This document shows positions 45,455-58,743 of a stretch of DNA of 64,000 nt, piece by piece (within the stretch, counting starts at the first letter, position 1; the number at the start of each line of letters is the position of its first letter). The stretch covers positions 758,001-822,000 of the forward strand of contig JANUWF010001060.1 in the NCBI GenBank assembly GCA_026120185.1, read 5' to 3'. The DNA comes from Voacanga thouarsii (lineage: Eukaryota; Streptophyta; Magnoliopsida; Gentianales; Apocynaceae). The notes below the pieces were generated by a model that was not told where the DNA came from, searched no databases, and saw only the letters and a list, made by a program, of their open reading frames with translations. A program made the translations under genes and the position numbers.

Positions 45455-48118
45455 AAAGAATGTTTGTGGGTTGTGGAATTAACGTTGGTTCCACTGGTTT
45501 CTTAAATGCAATGCTGGGTTGGAGACAAGTCTGGCCCAAAATTTGACTCCAATTGATGCTTTGGGCTCCAAAGTTTAGGCCGGAATGGATATAATTAGCC
45601 ACGTGCCAGACCTTTGAACCATTTCTCATTTTGAAATTACTGCTGCAAATCCGACCTTCATAGAGCATTATTGGCAATTAGAAGTATTATTTTTTGTCCT
45701 TAAACTTTTTACAACATATATTTTTTAAAATTTTGTAAAATATATTTTCATCCACAAGCTATCTTCTAGTCTTAAAATGGTCTTGGATACTACTTCTTCT
45801 GTAATTTTTGGATTAAAATCGTCTTTATAATCAAATTTATCTGGTTTTTCCAGCTTTTGGTTGGCTTTCGGGTTTTGCAAAAATTACAATAAAGATGATT
45901 TTATCCTTAAAAAGTGCAGCAAAATGACATCTAAAACCATTTTGAAGCTATGAAAATTTTCAGATGAAAGCAAATTGAAAATTTTTTCGAGAAAAAAAAT
46001 TGTATTCTGTAGAAATTTTGAGAACCAAAAATGCTAATTACCATAGCATTGTGACATATTTATTACAATATTTTGTTAAAAATATCATTAGAAGTATAAT
46101 GTCACAACCGACACAAGCAAAATTACGTTGTTTTGTCAAATTTATCAATAATATGAAATTTAATATCCTTTTAGAATCCTATTATGACATTTTCTAAACT
46201 GTGTTGGGATATATTTTGTTCTTTGATGTTCCATTATCTATTTTGACATGATTAAATTGTCATAATAGTTATTTTAATTAAAAAGAAAAAAACAAATGAG
46301 TTGCAAAACATCAGGCGCGGTGGAAGTGAAAAAAAAAAAGGCGGCAAGTGAAACACCCCTTCCCTCTGTAAGAGTAAAAAAAAAATTAAGCCCTCCTTTT
46401 GACTTTACACATTTTCTCGTTGAGACCATCGGTCCCTGCTCTTTCTCTTTCCCCTTCTCAAATCGATTGCAACCTTTTATCCCTTTCTTAGCTGCTACGT
46501 GATTTCTTAGCTACTGTCGATCTAGAAGATTTACAAGGCACCGGCCGTGGAGCGATGGAACACACAAAGGTACAATTTTTTCTTAGCTACTGTGTGATTT
46601 CCAATTTTCCCCTTTCTTAGTTGGTGTTCGATTTGTTGGTTTGATCCTTCTGAAGATTTCCAATAATGCAATATCTTCTGAGATTTGTTGTTAGCTTGGC
46701 ATTCAATATTTTTGGTTCCACACTTTGTCTTCTGACAGCTTTTCTAAATTTGATGTGGTTTGTTAATATTTTTGTTTTGTTCTTTGGGAATCTTATGCTA
46801 CGGAAGTTGTTCTTATTTCTAATGTCAATGGATTTGACACCACATCTAACTGTTTTAGAAAGAGCATTTCTAGAACTTGATTGTTAATCATCTTTCCTGG
46901 AAGAATTTTTATTTTTCTTCTAGTAGATTTCTCATTTTTTTGGGTGCCCATAGAGTTACTGTGTAGGAAAATCAAAACACTTTGGAATCTAAGGTAGAAT
47001 TCTTGTACTTTCTATTAGGAATTATATATCGCATGTGTTGGCTATCACTTAGGTATATGTAAAGATGTGCACCTAAGTTATTATCCCTATTCTTTGTTTT
47101 TTTGTCATTCTTGTACAATCTCTGTGGAAGTGGCACTGGCTTCATTAAAGAATCTAGCAAGGAGTATGTTCAAGTAAAAGACTATCTACCAGCTATAAAA
47201 GCTGTTTGTGATAAACTTGAACAAGCCCAAAGAAATATCAGTCATGTTTGTCTTTGAATGTTCCACTGTTATGTTTTCTGTAATCAATTCAATACTAATT
47301 TTATTTTACTAATTTTCACCTTGCAAGGTTCTTGTTGTCTCGGATATTAAACAAGACCTTGGTTATCAAGGAGTTCAAGGTCATAAAACTTGGAGAAATG
47401 TAGAGTTTTCTTCTATTATTTTTCTGTTTATTTTTCTCTGTTCATTGCGATTAGCTTGTCCTCATCACATTATTTGTTGTCAGATATGTAATTGGTTGAA
47501 AGAAGCTCAAGCAGCGGAGGTGTTCCGTGCTGAAGTCAACAAGAAAGTAAGTACAGTTATTCTTTCGCTAGCACTGGCTGCATTTAGTACATCTTCAATT
47601 GATTTTCCATGTAGTTTGCTATGTAAAAATTTCAGCTCTAGAATTTCATACCATAAGCCATATCTGCTAAAGCCCCATATCTTTCCACTTTCCTCAATCC
47701 TTTTCTATTAGAGTTATCCTTTATTGTTCATTTACTTTAATCTAGCATTGAGTTCTCTCATCTAACATAGTAAAGTTGTAATACATCATGGGAGTACTTG
47801 GAATAGCAGTCCATAAAAAGATCAATAAATGCTCTCTATCTTGGAATTCTTCAAAAGCATCATTGTTTTTGGTTGGTAGGATACAATTGTTATTGATTTT
47901 ACCCCAGATTTTTACGTCCAGTAATGTTGTACTAGAGAAAATGGCGTCAAGTGACAATAAAAAGTTGTCACTAAAATCATGCATGTCTTGAAATTGTTTT
48001 GAGTTTCTCATAGGTCTATATTGACTATGTTTTGATGTAAATTTTTCATCAAATGGAACATATGTCAATTTTTTCTCTGGCTATTAGTTTCACAAATTTG
48101 TTGATGTTAAAGTACATT

Positions 48119-48242
48119 AACCATTGTTTTGATTATTAGTCTTTTTCTGCTTAGCATCATTAAGTATTACTCCATAGATTTTTCTGCTTAGCATCATTAA
48201 GTTTTTTCTCAAGTCTATGGAGTAATAATCAAAACAATGGTT
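48119..48242. repeat. Imperfect inverted duplication with a nested 30-bp tandem duplication
   Basis: The left arm AACCATTGTTTTGATTATTA (48119-48138) pairs with TAATAATCAAAACAATGGTT (48223-48242). CTCCATAG (48170-48177) pairs with CTATGGAG (48215-48222). Between the arms TTTTTCTGCTTAGCATCATT occurs twice (from about 48142 and 48178). Confidence 0.85.
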
Positions 48243-50524
48243 TGATGCAATCTAGTTAGTAGCAAATGATACAGTTAATAGGATATTATAGTGGAAAAAA
48301 GATTGGATTTCTTTTATATTTTGATAATAATGCAAGTTTGTTCCAAAGGACTAAAACTTAGTTAATTAAAAGAAGGAAAATATTCATTTTTAGATGTTCA
48401 TTTTTTCTTACTTGAAGTAATCTATATGCACCTTTTTTTCAAATATTTTCTCTCCTCTTCTAACAGCAAATCAAACATGATATTCTGGATAACTTTAGAG
48501 TATTGAGATTTCATGGTCTGACCTACCTCTTTTTCATGAGCTTTCTTGTAATTTTGGGTTCAAATATTTTGGTGGTGGGTCCAAATAGAGAGAGAAAGGG
48601 AGAGATTGTGGCAAGTAAAGCACTAGTTGAAGTGAGTTGTTAAGCAAAAGTGGATGGGTAAGGGAGACTTGAGTCAAAGAAAAATGAACAGAAGTCATGG
48701 TGCTTTTTGCTATTGCATGTACAACTTACTTTGTTGTCTACAATTCTTATATTTAATATAGTTTGGAGATTGTAATGGTGGAGAAAGGGAGGTTCGAAAC
48801 AAGGTATTGAAGGTATGCTTGACTAAAATGACAATCAAGGAAAGAGGAAGAACCCCTTTTTATACTATGCAAGTGTATTCTGTCTTATGCTTCTTATTTG
48901 CCAGAAAGGAAGACAGGAAAAAGCATAAATATGTTTCTGTTTGGTTTTTATTGAAATATCATAAACAAGAAGAAAACAAACTTAACATCACCCTTTAGCT
49001 CTTTCACTTCATGCTAAAAAGTCTTCTTAAATTTGTTTTAAAATGCTTCCTTTCTTCCAAAAAAAAAAATGTCCACATTTTCCTTGGCATAAAAATTTAG
49101 ACTTTTGTCTACTTAGTATATTTATACCTTACTTTGAATGAGTTACTATATGCCCCATTATGATAAGAGTTTGACGTGCTTTTATTTTTAAAGTGAGAGT
49201 AGTGGTGTAAATTTATATGCATTTGCTTTGACCCCTCTTTTGTTCAACTTACACGTGGAAGTTGTCCCTCACTTTAATATAAATCACGACCTTCAAATTG
49301 GGAAATAGATTATTTAAAGGAGGTGCTATATTTTGGACATACTCCAAAGAAAATGAGAATATTTCTTTTGGAATTGAAGGAACAATAACAAATGCACATA
49401 TCCTTGAAGACTTTATAACTTTGCCAAATTTTCCCGTTTCAACTTAGGAAACTTCAGAGGTTGTACACATGCATGTGAATCCTTAGCATTTCTTGTCCTA
49501 CTCTTCAATATTGCTTAACCATGTATAGTAGTTGCAGCATCAAAATTTATCCAGTAATGCCTAGTTGCAAAACATTAGCTATTCAGTTTCCTATAACTGC
49601 ATTGAATTGCCATCCACCAAAACAAATTTAGGACAAAAACGATTTTCACTCTATGTTGGTGTTTTCTTGAGTTAATAAGTCTAAGGTAATGATTTTTGAA
49701 AGATAGAATAAATATTATGCTTGCTAAAATTTCTGAAAATATGTGCTAGATGCTTGTTTTGGTTCAAAATAAATTAGCAAAGCAATTTATTATTGTATGG
49801 CCGTTTGATATTGGTTGCTAGACATGCAAGAGATGTTATTTATGTTAATAATTAAGCATGAAAACCCTGTGTTTAATCCTAGTAAATTTTCAAAAACAGA
49901 GGAAGCAAAAAAAAAATTTATCGGTTTAGCTGTAGGTTCAAATTTTGGCTACTAATGCTGTGTGAAAAATTCTGAATTTGAACAAGGTCAAAATAGAGAA
50001 AACGTAGCTCTATGTGTGTACTTGTTAACTGGAAAAAATCAGAATTTTTGGAAGTGGGATGTAAAAGTTAAAAAGTTTTATTTAATACTGGCCTAATCTA
50101 GGCAGAAAGTTATAGAAAGGGAAAAAAATTTTCTGAGCATGATTCAAACCTGCTTTTTGTGAATGGCCACCTGAATTCTGTTTTATATGTATTGAGGTTT
50201 ATCTCTACAAAATTTGAGGTCAATCCAGTATATTTTTATATGTATTATACTCTTGGGAAAAAAGGGATAACTTGCTAAAAATTATGAACAGCTTAGGAAT
50301 CTTAAGGAAAGTTTCTAATATTGAGTTATATACTTCCCTTATGTGCAATGTTAGTGTGTATTGGCATTTAGGGATGTACTAAAGGTTTATATACTGATTT
50401 ATTTGAAGTCATTGCAGGCTGTATATCTATGGGTTTTGTCAAGAACTTGAGATGCTATATGTACGTTATAAATGGGCATTGAATTGTTGACCTGTTGGCA
50501 TTTTGGAGTTGCGGTTTTTGTTGT

Positions 50525-50660
50525 GGTGATTGGGATGTTGGAGTTGAATTTGTGCTAATTTTTTGGGTTGGGGTATGTGGAGATTGTATTGCCTGAATTG
50601 TTGGAGTTGAATTAGAACTGAATTGTGGTGTGTGGAGATTGCATTGCATTTTGGAGTTAC
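50525..50660. repeat. Two imperfect tandem copies rich in TTGGAGTTGAATT
   Basis: Both copies contain TGTTGGAGTTGAATT followed by a GTGTGGAGATTG-like segment and a GCATT/GCCTG stretch. They lie in the largest intron of the multi-exon ORF. Confidence 0.6.
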
Positions 50661-51731
50661 TATTTTCTATTTTCTGTTTTGCAAAATGGCCATGCTTTAT
50701 ATTTTCTGTGATTTTCCTGACTTTTAAATAACAAGAAAAATACCTTTTTATGCATAGTAAGTGATGTTTTTTGTGATTTTCCCCTTTATGTTTTTTGTGA
50801 TGTTCCAAACTATTTATATGAATTTAATGTTAGATGTTGAATATTCTTTGTTTTGTCTTTTCTTTAGGCATGTTCAAGTTTAGTCTTCTTGAAGAATTGA
50901 ATCCAAGCAAATTTTTTTAATGCTTATAAGTACGTGAACTTTGCTGTAAAAATTTTCTACTTTGACCATGTTGACGATTATATTCAAAACAATTGCAAAA
51001 CTGATTTTTCCTTTGAAATGCCACCTTGAATCTTGATTCTAGGGACATGAATGATGACTTTAGCTAGTGTTGTTGTGTCAGAAAGTACTGTATTTAATTG
51101 TAGAAAATTTTCATAACCAAAAAAACTAAGAATAGTGGATTTTCAGTACCTACTGTGTAGTGTTTTGGAATTTGTTTTGCAATCTATTTTGAGCATGACT
51201 TTTACTGGTGAAAAGGTTGAAAATGCAGGCATTTGTGTGCTTTAACAATCTGGAAAAGGTGGGATTAAAACGGGATAAAGGTTGAGAATTCTTGTTTTTT
51301 TTTTTTTTTTTTTATTCTCTCCATATTGACAGATTTTGATAGATTCATGCAGTTTCTATTCAGAATTTTCTGCGAACTTTGTATACATGATTTTCTATAT
51401 TGGCCAATTGTGTTTTGTTCCTTACATGTTAAAATGTTTGTTTGCAAAGTTTGAGATCATTCGGAGGTGTTTTATAAGTGTTTTACCCTTAGAAACATTG
51501 AGAATGCTTGCTGGAAATTGAAGGCAGCTTAGGAGATTTTGTGTTAAATTACTAAGTTTAATTTTTTTTCCTAAGAAATGATTGAGGGTGGATTTTATGC
51601 TTGCTAAGGGTTGATGGAAGGTCTGAGGTGCTAAGTATATGTAAAATTCATGCTTGCTTGTCTTTGATATTATTTGGTGAATAAAGCATAATAGAGGTAT
51701 GATGTGCACTTGGTGTATAATATGGACTTGA

Positions 51732-51918
<187 letters not shown>

Positions 51919-53325
51919 GGATGATCTTGGAAGTGCTGTGATTGATTTATATAAACTCTTTTTTAGATTTGGGATGTTTTCAAGGGTAAGGACCAATGTG
52001 TGGTATAGTTTTTAATGTCAAGTTCATTTTGAGATCTGGGAGTTGTTTTACTCATAATTTTCTTATTATAACATTTTCTTTAGGTAAATGCAACTGTTTC
52101 AGTATTGAGCATAAGAGATCTAACCAAAATAGTTGCCACAGCATGTATTAAAAGTTTGGATCCTGAAAAACTTGTTGGTCATCATCCCTTAGGAGAAGGT
52201 TGGTGTGAGATTGACATCATATAGCCACATTGTCATGATGAAAAGCTGATTTGCCCATATTCAATCCTCAAAACAGTTGGAGATGCTCACGGTGCACCCA
52301 TTGCATGGCCGATGGCCTTGGTATGCGTATTATTCTAGTGTCTGAATATCTATGCAGTGTTTAATGCTTTAGTGCAATTTGAGATGCTCCCTGTTTTTTG
52401 GTAGTCAGTTGGCATCAATGAATCTTGTTCATTCGATTCTTTGCTATGAAAGCCATTAGATTCCTACATTTTTCCACTATACGTAATGAAACCAGTTAGC
52501 AATAGTAGTGCTTGTGTGGTTGTGGTGGTGACTAAATTCTTCTATTTTGATTTCTAACTTACGTTATTAATTTATATATGACAGGTCCGTAGGATTCGAG
52601 ATGAATGTTCAAGAGAGGATGCATTGTTGCAGGTGGTATTTTGATGCTGCATATTAAGGAAAAGTGCATTGGATTATTCTACCAAGTGGAAGTACATTTT
52701 GATATATTAGTTGATTTATCAGCCTTAATGGATATGTTAAGATCTTATTTTGAAAGGACTTTTATGGTTTTGCTATTAGTATGACTTCCTAGAAATATGT
52801 ATACATGTAGACAGAATTTTGTACTTTCTAATATATGCAGACATATTTTTTGGGTCATATTGTGATTTTATATTATGTTACATGTTATTATTTTTTATTA
52901 TGTCAAATAATATATATTTAAGAATTAAAATTTTTTATAGTGACATAAAAAAATGCTGCTATGGTAGTATACGTTTGACTTGGCAGTGTTAAATGTCATT
53001 AAAAATGCTTATTATAACATTTTTACATGTTAACATTAGTTTTGAATTTTGGGCGCCGACAAACTCTTTTATGACGTTTTCAATTGTTAGTATAGGTTTT
53101 GAATTTTGATCGTTAGTAAACTTTTTTACAATATGACAAAGTGTCGTAATAGGCGGCCTGTAGTAACAATTGAAAATGTGGCAATAGATAACATATATTA
53201 TGACACTTCTTAGTGTCTTGAACTGTTATGGTAACATCATTTTAGATGATATTTTCTAGAAATGTCATAAATATATATCTATTATAACACTTTACCTGTT
53301 GTAATAAGCTTAATTTCTAGTAGTG

Positions 53326-56300
53326 ATACGGCAAGATATGTGTATAATATATAGAACAAGTGTGCATATACATCACCATTAGTTTCGTCTTCTTAATGAC
53401 TTGGTAAACCCCTTCCTTCATTTCAAGGTGGTCCTATTGCAAACTTCAATTCTGAAGCCCTTTAACCTCTCCTCCCCCACCCCCACCACCCCCCAACCCA
53501 AAAAAATAAAAATTAAGTAACCCCTCATTGTATGGTCCTTGAACATATTAATGATTATATATTTTAATTAACTGTAAATTTTCTTGAATTCTCGTCAACA
53601 TTTCAGTGAATAATGCAAACATTCTCCTTGGACAATTTGTGACCTGGTAACCGAATGCCAATTTAAAGCATACCGCCTTTAAATTCAGCTCTTGATGGAG
53701 GAAGAAGGTGACCACATTCATTAACATTAATTGAATGTTTCTGGGTGGTTGATATGGTGATAAATTTAGCCTCCCAAACACAGCCTGTGAATCAGTGTTT
53801 CGACATTTTCATCACCATCATGACTTTTCCCAGTTGCTGATGATGATGATTTTTGCAATGAAAGATGTGTTTGGTTTTGGATACGCCCAGAAAATTATAA
53901 AGCCAGCAGTGACTTCTGGTGGGTGGCTGCAATAAAGATTAGTTTTTATACAAATGGGCAAAAGCAGAGTCTTGAATATCTTGTGGCTTCATCACAGTCC
54001 AATTTCAAGAAAACATTCATTTCATAGGGAAAACTATAAACCTACTTGCACAAATTAAGAGAAAACCTAGCACTTACTCTCTCACTTTGAGAATCTTTCG
54101 GAGTATGTAAAACCTTTATGTTCTTAGAAACAGTTTTCAAAGCCAGCAAGCAATAGACACACTCCGGATTTTCCAACTTGATAGGTTGAATCACTGCCCC
54201 AAGCGCAAAGATCTACTGATAGGTTGAATCACTATGTCCCGTTCGATTTACTACCAATTTTGAATTTTTTTTAATTCAAATAACATATTATGTTAGAGTT
54301 TTAAAAAAATATTTATCATATTAATTTTTTCAATTCTATTATTATCATTATTATTCTATTAAAATTTGACAATATTTCTTTTACACGTACAGTGTTTTTA
54401 TATAGTGAAAAAAAAACTTAGTTTAGTCATATTTCTTTAAAAGTCTATTGATTTTAAAAAAATTTTAATTTGTATATTCTCTTCAGTTGTGACAAGTAAA
54501 TGGATGTAAAGGGAATAATTGATAGCTCGCTCTTCACCAACTATTTCTTGGAATTCACTTTTTTTTTTTTTTAATGTGATAGTAAACTACTACTACTATA
54601 TTTCTTGGAATGAATTCTTTAACAGGTTTGTTGAAAAAACTCATGCATTCCAAAGAAGTTTCTTATCTTCTTTTTAGATTCCACCTTGAGAAGATGAACA
54701 CACTGTCCAGCGAAAAGGTTGGCATAGAAAAAATCAAATGCTAATATAATAGTGTAGTCTGGCTTTTCAGCGGCAACATTGCATGTTAAAGTGAGTACAC
54801 AAACTAAAAACACACAGCACAAACGTAGAGAGGGCAACTAATTAATTCTTGCCAGAGCAACGTACAACTTAATTAAGAAGAAGACAGTACAAAGTACGTA
54901 ATGTGTATACATTGATTGACCAATGCTTGCTCTGCCAATTTATATTTTCAAAATACATATATATCCCCTAGGGTTGTCAAAAAAATTTTCATAAATTGGG
55001 CAACCTTACAAAGCGGGCACTTCAACCTATCTAAATGCAACCAATTTGAGGCTACTTAATTTGAGAAGCAATTCTTTTTTATTCAAATTAAAATTTTGAT
55101 TTAAAATAATATTAATTTAAATATTTTTTATTTCTCGAGAATTGTTATATACTCATAACATATCATATTTTTTTTCTCTCATTAATAATTATTAAGTCTT
55201 ATATTTATTTTTATTTAATAATATTTTATTAAATTTTAACAAATTTATCTCAATTAAATTTTTATTCAAGTACAGTCTTAAAATATTGATGAATAGAGAT
55301 GAACAGCTGAGATGCTATTGTTTTTCCTTAAATTTCTTTTATTTGTATTCATATTGTGTATCCGCAAACTCGCCTTATGTGGACTATTGTAACTTATAAG
55401 AATTTGGATCGGAAAAGTGACGTATAAACTAAAGGAAGCTGTTGGACCTCTACAACGTTTTGAATCTGTTGTAGATGGGCAGCAATTTATGAGAAGAGGT
55501 GAATCATCAAATCATCATAAAAAAATACTATGTATTGTATTAATTGCAGTGTCCTAAGCCATGAGAATGCGTGTTGGCCCGAGGGAGAGGACAGGCATCC
55601 GCTTTGAGAAAAATGTAGCATTTATAAGTCGAGAAAATCGGAGATGGGTACTCTGGGAATAATCAACCGAAGAGCCCACAGTCCGGCTGATAATAAAGGC
55701 TTTTGGCAGTGATTCAAACACGGTCATTTACTACACAAACTTCGTTCATTTGTAGTAGATCTCTTCAATTGTATGTGTGCTGATCTAGTATGCTTTAAGT
55801 TTCAAGCAGTTTTATATTCGTGGATCTAGTGGAAATCAGACCAGTTGGAATTGTATTTTTGTGTTTCTTACATTATATATGGTCAAGTTTTTTTTTTTTC
55901 CCCCCGAATAGACAACTGCATCTGAATCGGATATGAATTGACCAAATATATTGCACTGTTAGAACAAGATCTAAAAAAGTTGAAATTGAAACCCTAATTC
56001 TCATGCATATTTCATATTGAGAAGGACATAATATGCTCTGATTTTGGTTGGCATTTTTGGTGTGCTGAGCCAAATGAAAGAGATTTACATAATCACCAAA
56101 CATACATGTTCGGATGGTGGCCTAACTTTTCCTCATATTTTACCTCGCTTCATTTGTCTTTTTGGGTTCTGAACCTAATGAAAAGATGGGCGGTCAGAGA
56201 GATAAACAGAAAGAAACAAGAAACCTGAACACGATGGTCCTAAAATTGATCTACAGTTGAATGTTTATCCATAAATGGTGAAGAATCAGAATACAGAATC

Positions 56301-56923
56301 ACCCTTCATTCCATGGGACATGAGAGATAACAGTGATTATCATACTTAGGGTCTCTTATTAGCAATGCAGGCTTTGCAGTGTTTTAGAACTGGCAAGAAT
56401 GCTCAATTGGTCGGTGTATATTTATGGCGACGGAATCGATGGCAAAAGAAAAGAATCAAAAGAATGCAGTAGATGAATAAAAGTAGCTACATAAATTAAT
56501 ACATTGACAGTAGTTTTAATAGAAGGTACAGAAGAAGAAGGAGAAGAAACATTGAGAAGTAAAAATGAGCATTAACACCAGCAGCTATAGGTCTTTGCTC
56601 ATCTTCACTTTTCCTCAAAATGGCTGGACATCCATTTCCTCATTCAACCACCATGACTGGAAAAGCTGATGCTTTGCTACCATTAATTCTAACTCAGTGC
56701 CAGAATTCTCAAAAAGAAAAGCTGATATGAATTTAAAAGAGAGAGCACCGGGAGGCCCGGCGGTGGTCAGATTCCCCTTCCGCCGTGTTGGTATGGGATC
56801 GACATTCAACCCCTGACTCTCCCTTTTCTCCTCGAGAAGAAAAGAAAAGATGAAAACAGAGAGAGAACTGAACTTGAAACTAGATATTAGAATCAACAGT
56901 AGCAAAACTCACGGTTTCAGTTG
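53326..56923. other. Host intergenic DNA without a recognised gene
   Basis: Nothing coding is supported. A C-rich run (CCTCCCCCACCCCCACC) lies near 53471-53487. An AT-rich repeat copy at about 55080-55290 is shared with 60840-61045. The last few hundred bases before 56924 are the likely 3' untranslated region of the minus-strand CLE gene. Confidence 0.5.
55080..55290. repeat. AT-rich dispersed repeat, copy 1
   Basis: It shares the order TTATATACTCATAACATATCATATT, TAAGTCTTATATTT, TTTAATAATATTTTATT, TCTCAATTAAATTTTTATTCA, TTAAAAT with 60840-61045. No target duplication or terminal repeat is resolved. Confidence 0.5.
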
Positions 56924-57247
56924 CTAGTTGTGAAGAGGATTTGGACCTGTATGAACTAATCTTTTCTCACCTTCATACAAGTTATCATCAGAGCTGCCAT
57001 TGTTCTCGTGATCTCTTCCCACAAATACATTTGTTCTTGAAGCTGCATGAAACGACCCCTTGTTAAAAAAACGAGCTTTTCTCGCTGGTGACCACCAGGA
57101 AGGCGCAGGATTAGCCTGGGCAGCCGAGCAAATACATAACTGACAAAGAATTAAGATGAACCCGAAGAAGAAAACTGCTGTTCTAGCTCCAGCACGCGTT
57201 CTTCTTCGTCTTCGCCGTGTTCTTTCGCTGTCAGTAGGAACTGTCAT
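56924..57247 (-). CDS. CLE signalling-peptide precursor (CLE16/CLE17 type)
   Basis: The first ATG in frame is at 57247-57245, giving 107 residues. A short Arg-rich N-terminus (TRRRRRRTR, residues about 10-18) precedes a hydrophobic secretion signal or anchor (TAVFFFGFILILCQLCICSA, about 24-43). A variable spacer (residues about 46-94) follows. The last twelve residues, RLVHTGPNPLHN (56962-56927), end directly at the stop. This is the CLE domain; the same dodecapeptide is, to my knowledge, that of Arabidopsis CLE16, with CLE17 differing by one residue. Family members are secreted, processed from the precursor C-terminus and perceived by CLV1/BAM-type receptor kinases. The Pro at position 7 that is hydroxylated in many CLEs is present, while position 4 is His rather than Pro. 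Single exon, intact, with a TATA box about 270 bases upstream. It is the clearest host gene in the window. Confidence 0.93.
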   Translation of the reverse strand: MTVPTDSERTRRRRRRTRAGARTAVFFFGFILILCQLCICSAAQANPAPSWWSPARKARFFNKGSFHAASRTNVFVGRDHENNGSSDDNLYEGEKRLVHTGPNPLHN

Positions 57248-57514
57248 CGCATATACCTCCAAGGTTTGGCCTCCGAAATGCCTTTAGACCAGTCTAGTGA
57301 AGACCATCTGAAAGCTAACTAGGTGAGATCTCTGACGGAAATGTGGAAAAATAAAGAAAACAGTTGGTGATATACAAGAATTATGATACTTAAACCCTTC
57401 TTCTGGTGTGGGGGGACGGGGAGAGAAAGGGACAAAGAGAGAGAGTTCTATGCCCTTGCCCCTTATCTTAAGCTTGCAGTCACATGATCTTGACCCTTGA
57501 TTCCTGGAACCTTC

Positions 57515-57524
57515 TTATATATAT
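57515..57524 (-). promoter_or_regulatory. TATA box of the CLE gene
   Basis: TATATATA followed by AGAAGG on the minus strand, about 270 bases upstream of the CLE start codon. It implies a 5' untranslated region of some 200-240 bases. The DNA between contains GA-rich and CCCC-rich stretches. Confidence 0.6.
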
Positions 57525-58360
57525 CCTATTTCCCTCCTGCAACTTCGAACTCTGAACCCTTTTCTTGAAACCGAACTAAAAAATGACAAAGTACAAAAGC
57601 TTTCGATTATATGTATATATAAACATGGATACATACAAGAAGTGTATATACAAACAAAAAGCCGCTCGGAGAAGGGTGGAGAGGGGTGGGACTATCCAGT
57701 ATTAATAACTGTTGTCTGCGGAATAATTTTTCGAGTTTTAAGATGTGAAAATGGAGGGCCATTGGTAAAAAGGCTTGAATTCTTGGAATATTGTTTAGTA
57801 TTTGTTGGAGACAAAGTTGGTCTTCAGTTTTCATCTCTTGCAAAATATGCTTTGTTGGGCTATGTTTATGTCTTCGCTAGCTTCTGTCTTTGATTAAAAG
57901 TTAGTGAATAGTTTTGACTATTGGGTGTCCAACTGTTTTTGCATGGCATGTAGTAGTAGTAAGCAGTCAATCTTCAAAGTTGTGCTTTGACTTGCTAAGG
58001 AGGACCCACCTTTTTATCCACGCGTTATACAAATTAAGAAGATACCCTACCGACCCCACTCCTTGCTGTCTATTATGTTTACCTATAAATTGGTAAAGTA
58101 GTAACTAAAACCAAGCAGTAATAGGACTTTGAATCAAGTGGCGCTAGGTTTAAGTTTGTCAAAGCTCCGTTTCACAATGTGATCTGTCTTGTTCACTTCA
58201 TCACACTGAAAATTGTCGACAAACATGCTCTACTTACTATCCACCCACTCCCCCCCCAGTTAAAATAAAAGATTAGGTTGGATATACCATGACTTCAATT
58301 AAGAAAATCTAACCATCACGGAATGCTTCTTTCACTCCTATAGAGTCGGAAGTTTACTAA
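57525..58360. other. Intergenic DNA upstream of the CLE gene
   Basis: No gene recognised. It holds the distal promoter of the minus-strand CLE gene and otherwise shows unremarkable AT-rich sequence. Confidence 0.45.
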
Positions 58361-58740
58361 GGGCATATTTGGTAATTTAATTAAGTATTTATTTTATAAA
58401 TACGTTTGATAATAAATAGTATTAAGGGTATAATTATTTAAGTGTATTTAATAATATATTTTTATAATTACTTAATTGATTAAGACATATTGATATCATA
58501 CTATAAATTTTAAGTGAAATAAAAATTACTTAAATTTAAAGTTTGAATACACTAAATATTAATCTAATTATTAATACTTTTATATTAAGATCAAACTATA
58601 ATAAAATATAATGTAAAAATAAATTATAATTGTTTTAAATTTTAAATTTCAAAATTCAATCTTCATACTTTAATTTTTAGAATTTAATACTTAAATATTT
58701 AAATTATTATTTTCAAATTTTAATTTTATCAAACGAGTCT
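58361..58740. mobile_element. Tourist/PIF-like MITE
   Basis: A 380-bp AT-rich element. The imperfect terminal inverted repeats are GGGCATATTTGGTAATTT on the left and, in minus sense, AGACTCGTTTGATAAAATT on the right. It is flanked by TAA at 58358-58360 and 58741-58743, the target preferred by PIF/Harbinger elements. No coding capacity. Confidence 0.65.
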
Positions 58741-58743
58741 TAA

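Noticed and set aside
45348..45677. Minus-strand open frame of 109 codons
   Set aside because: It runs through the SINE and its flank; no family similarity.
50455..50808. Minus-strand open frame rich in Gln/Ser/Thr
   Set aside because: It reads the complement of an imperfect tandem repeat inside an intron.
54619..54837. Open frame on the minus strand that looks like a secreted peptide (hydrophobic start, Cys residues)
   Set aside because: It has no ATG: it opens at TTG with a TAG directly upstream, and no similarity to a known peptide family is seen.
56615..56905. Open frame just downstream of the CLE gene on the same strand
   Set aside because: It has no recognisable domain, lies in the expected 3' untranslated region, and has codon-neutral composition.
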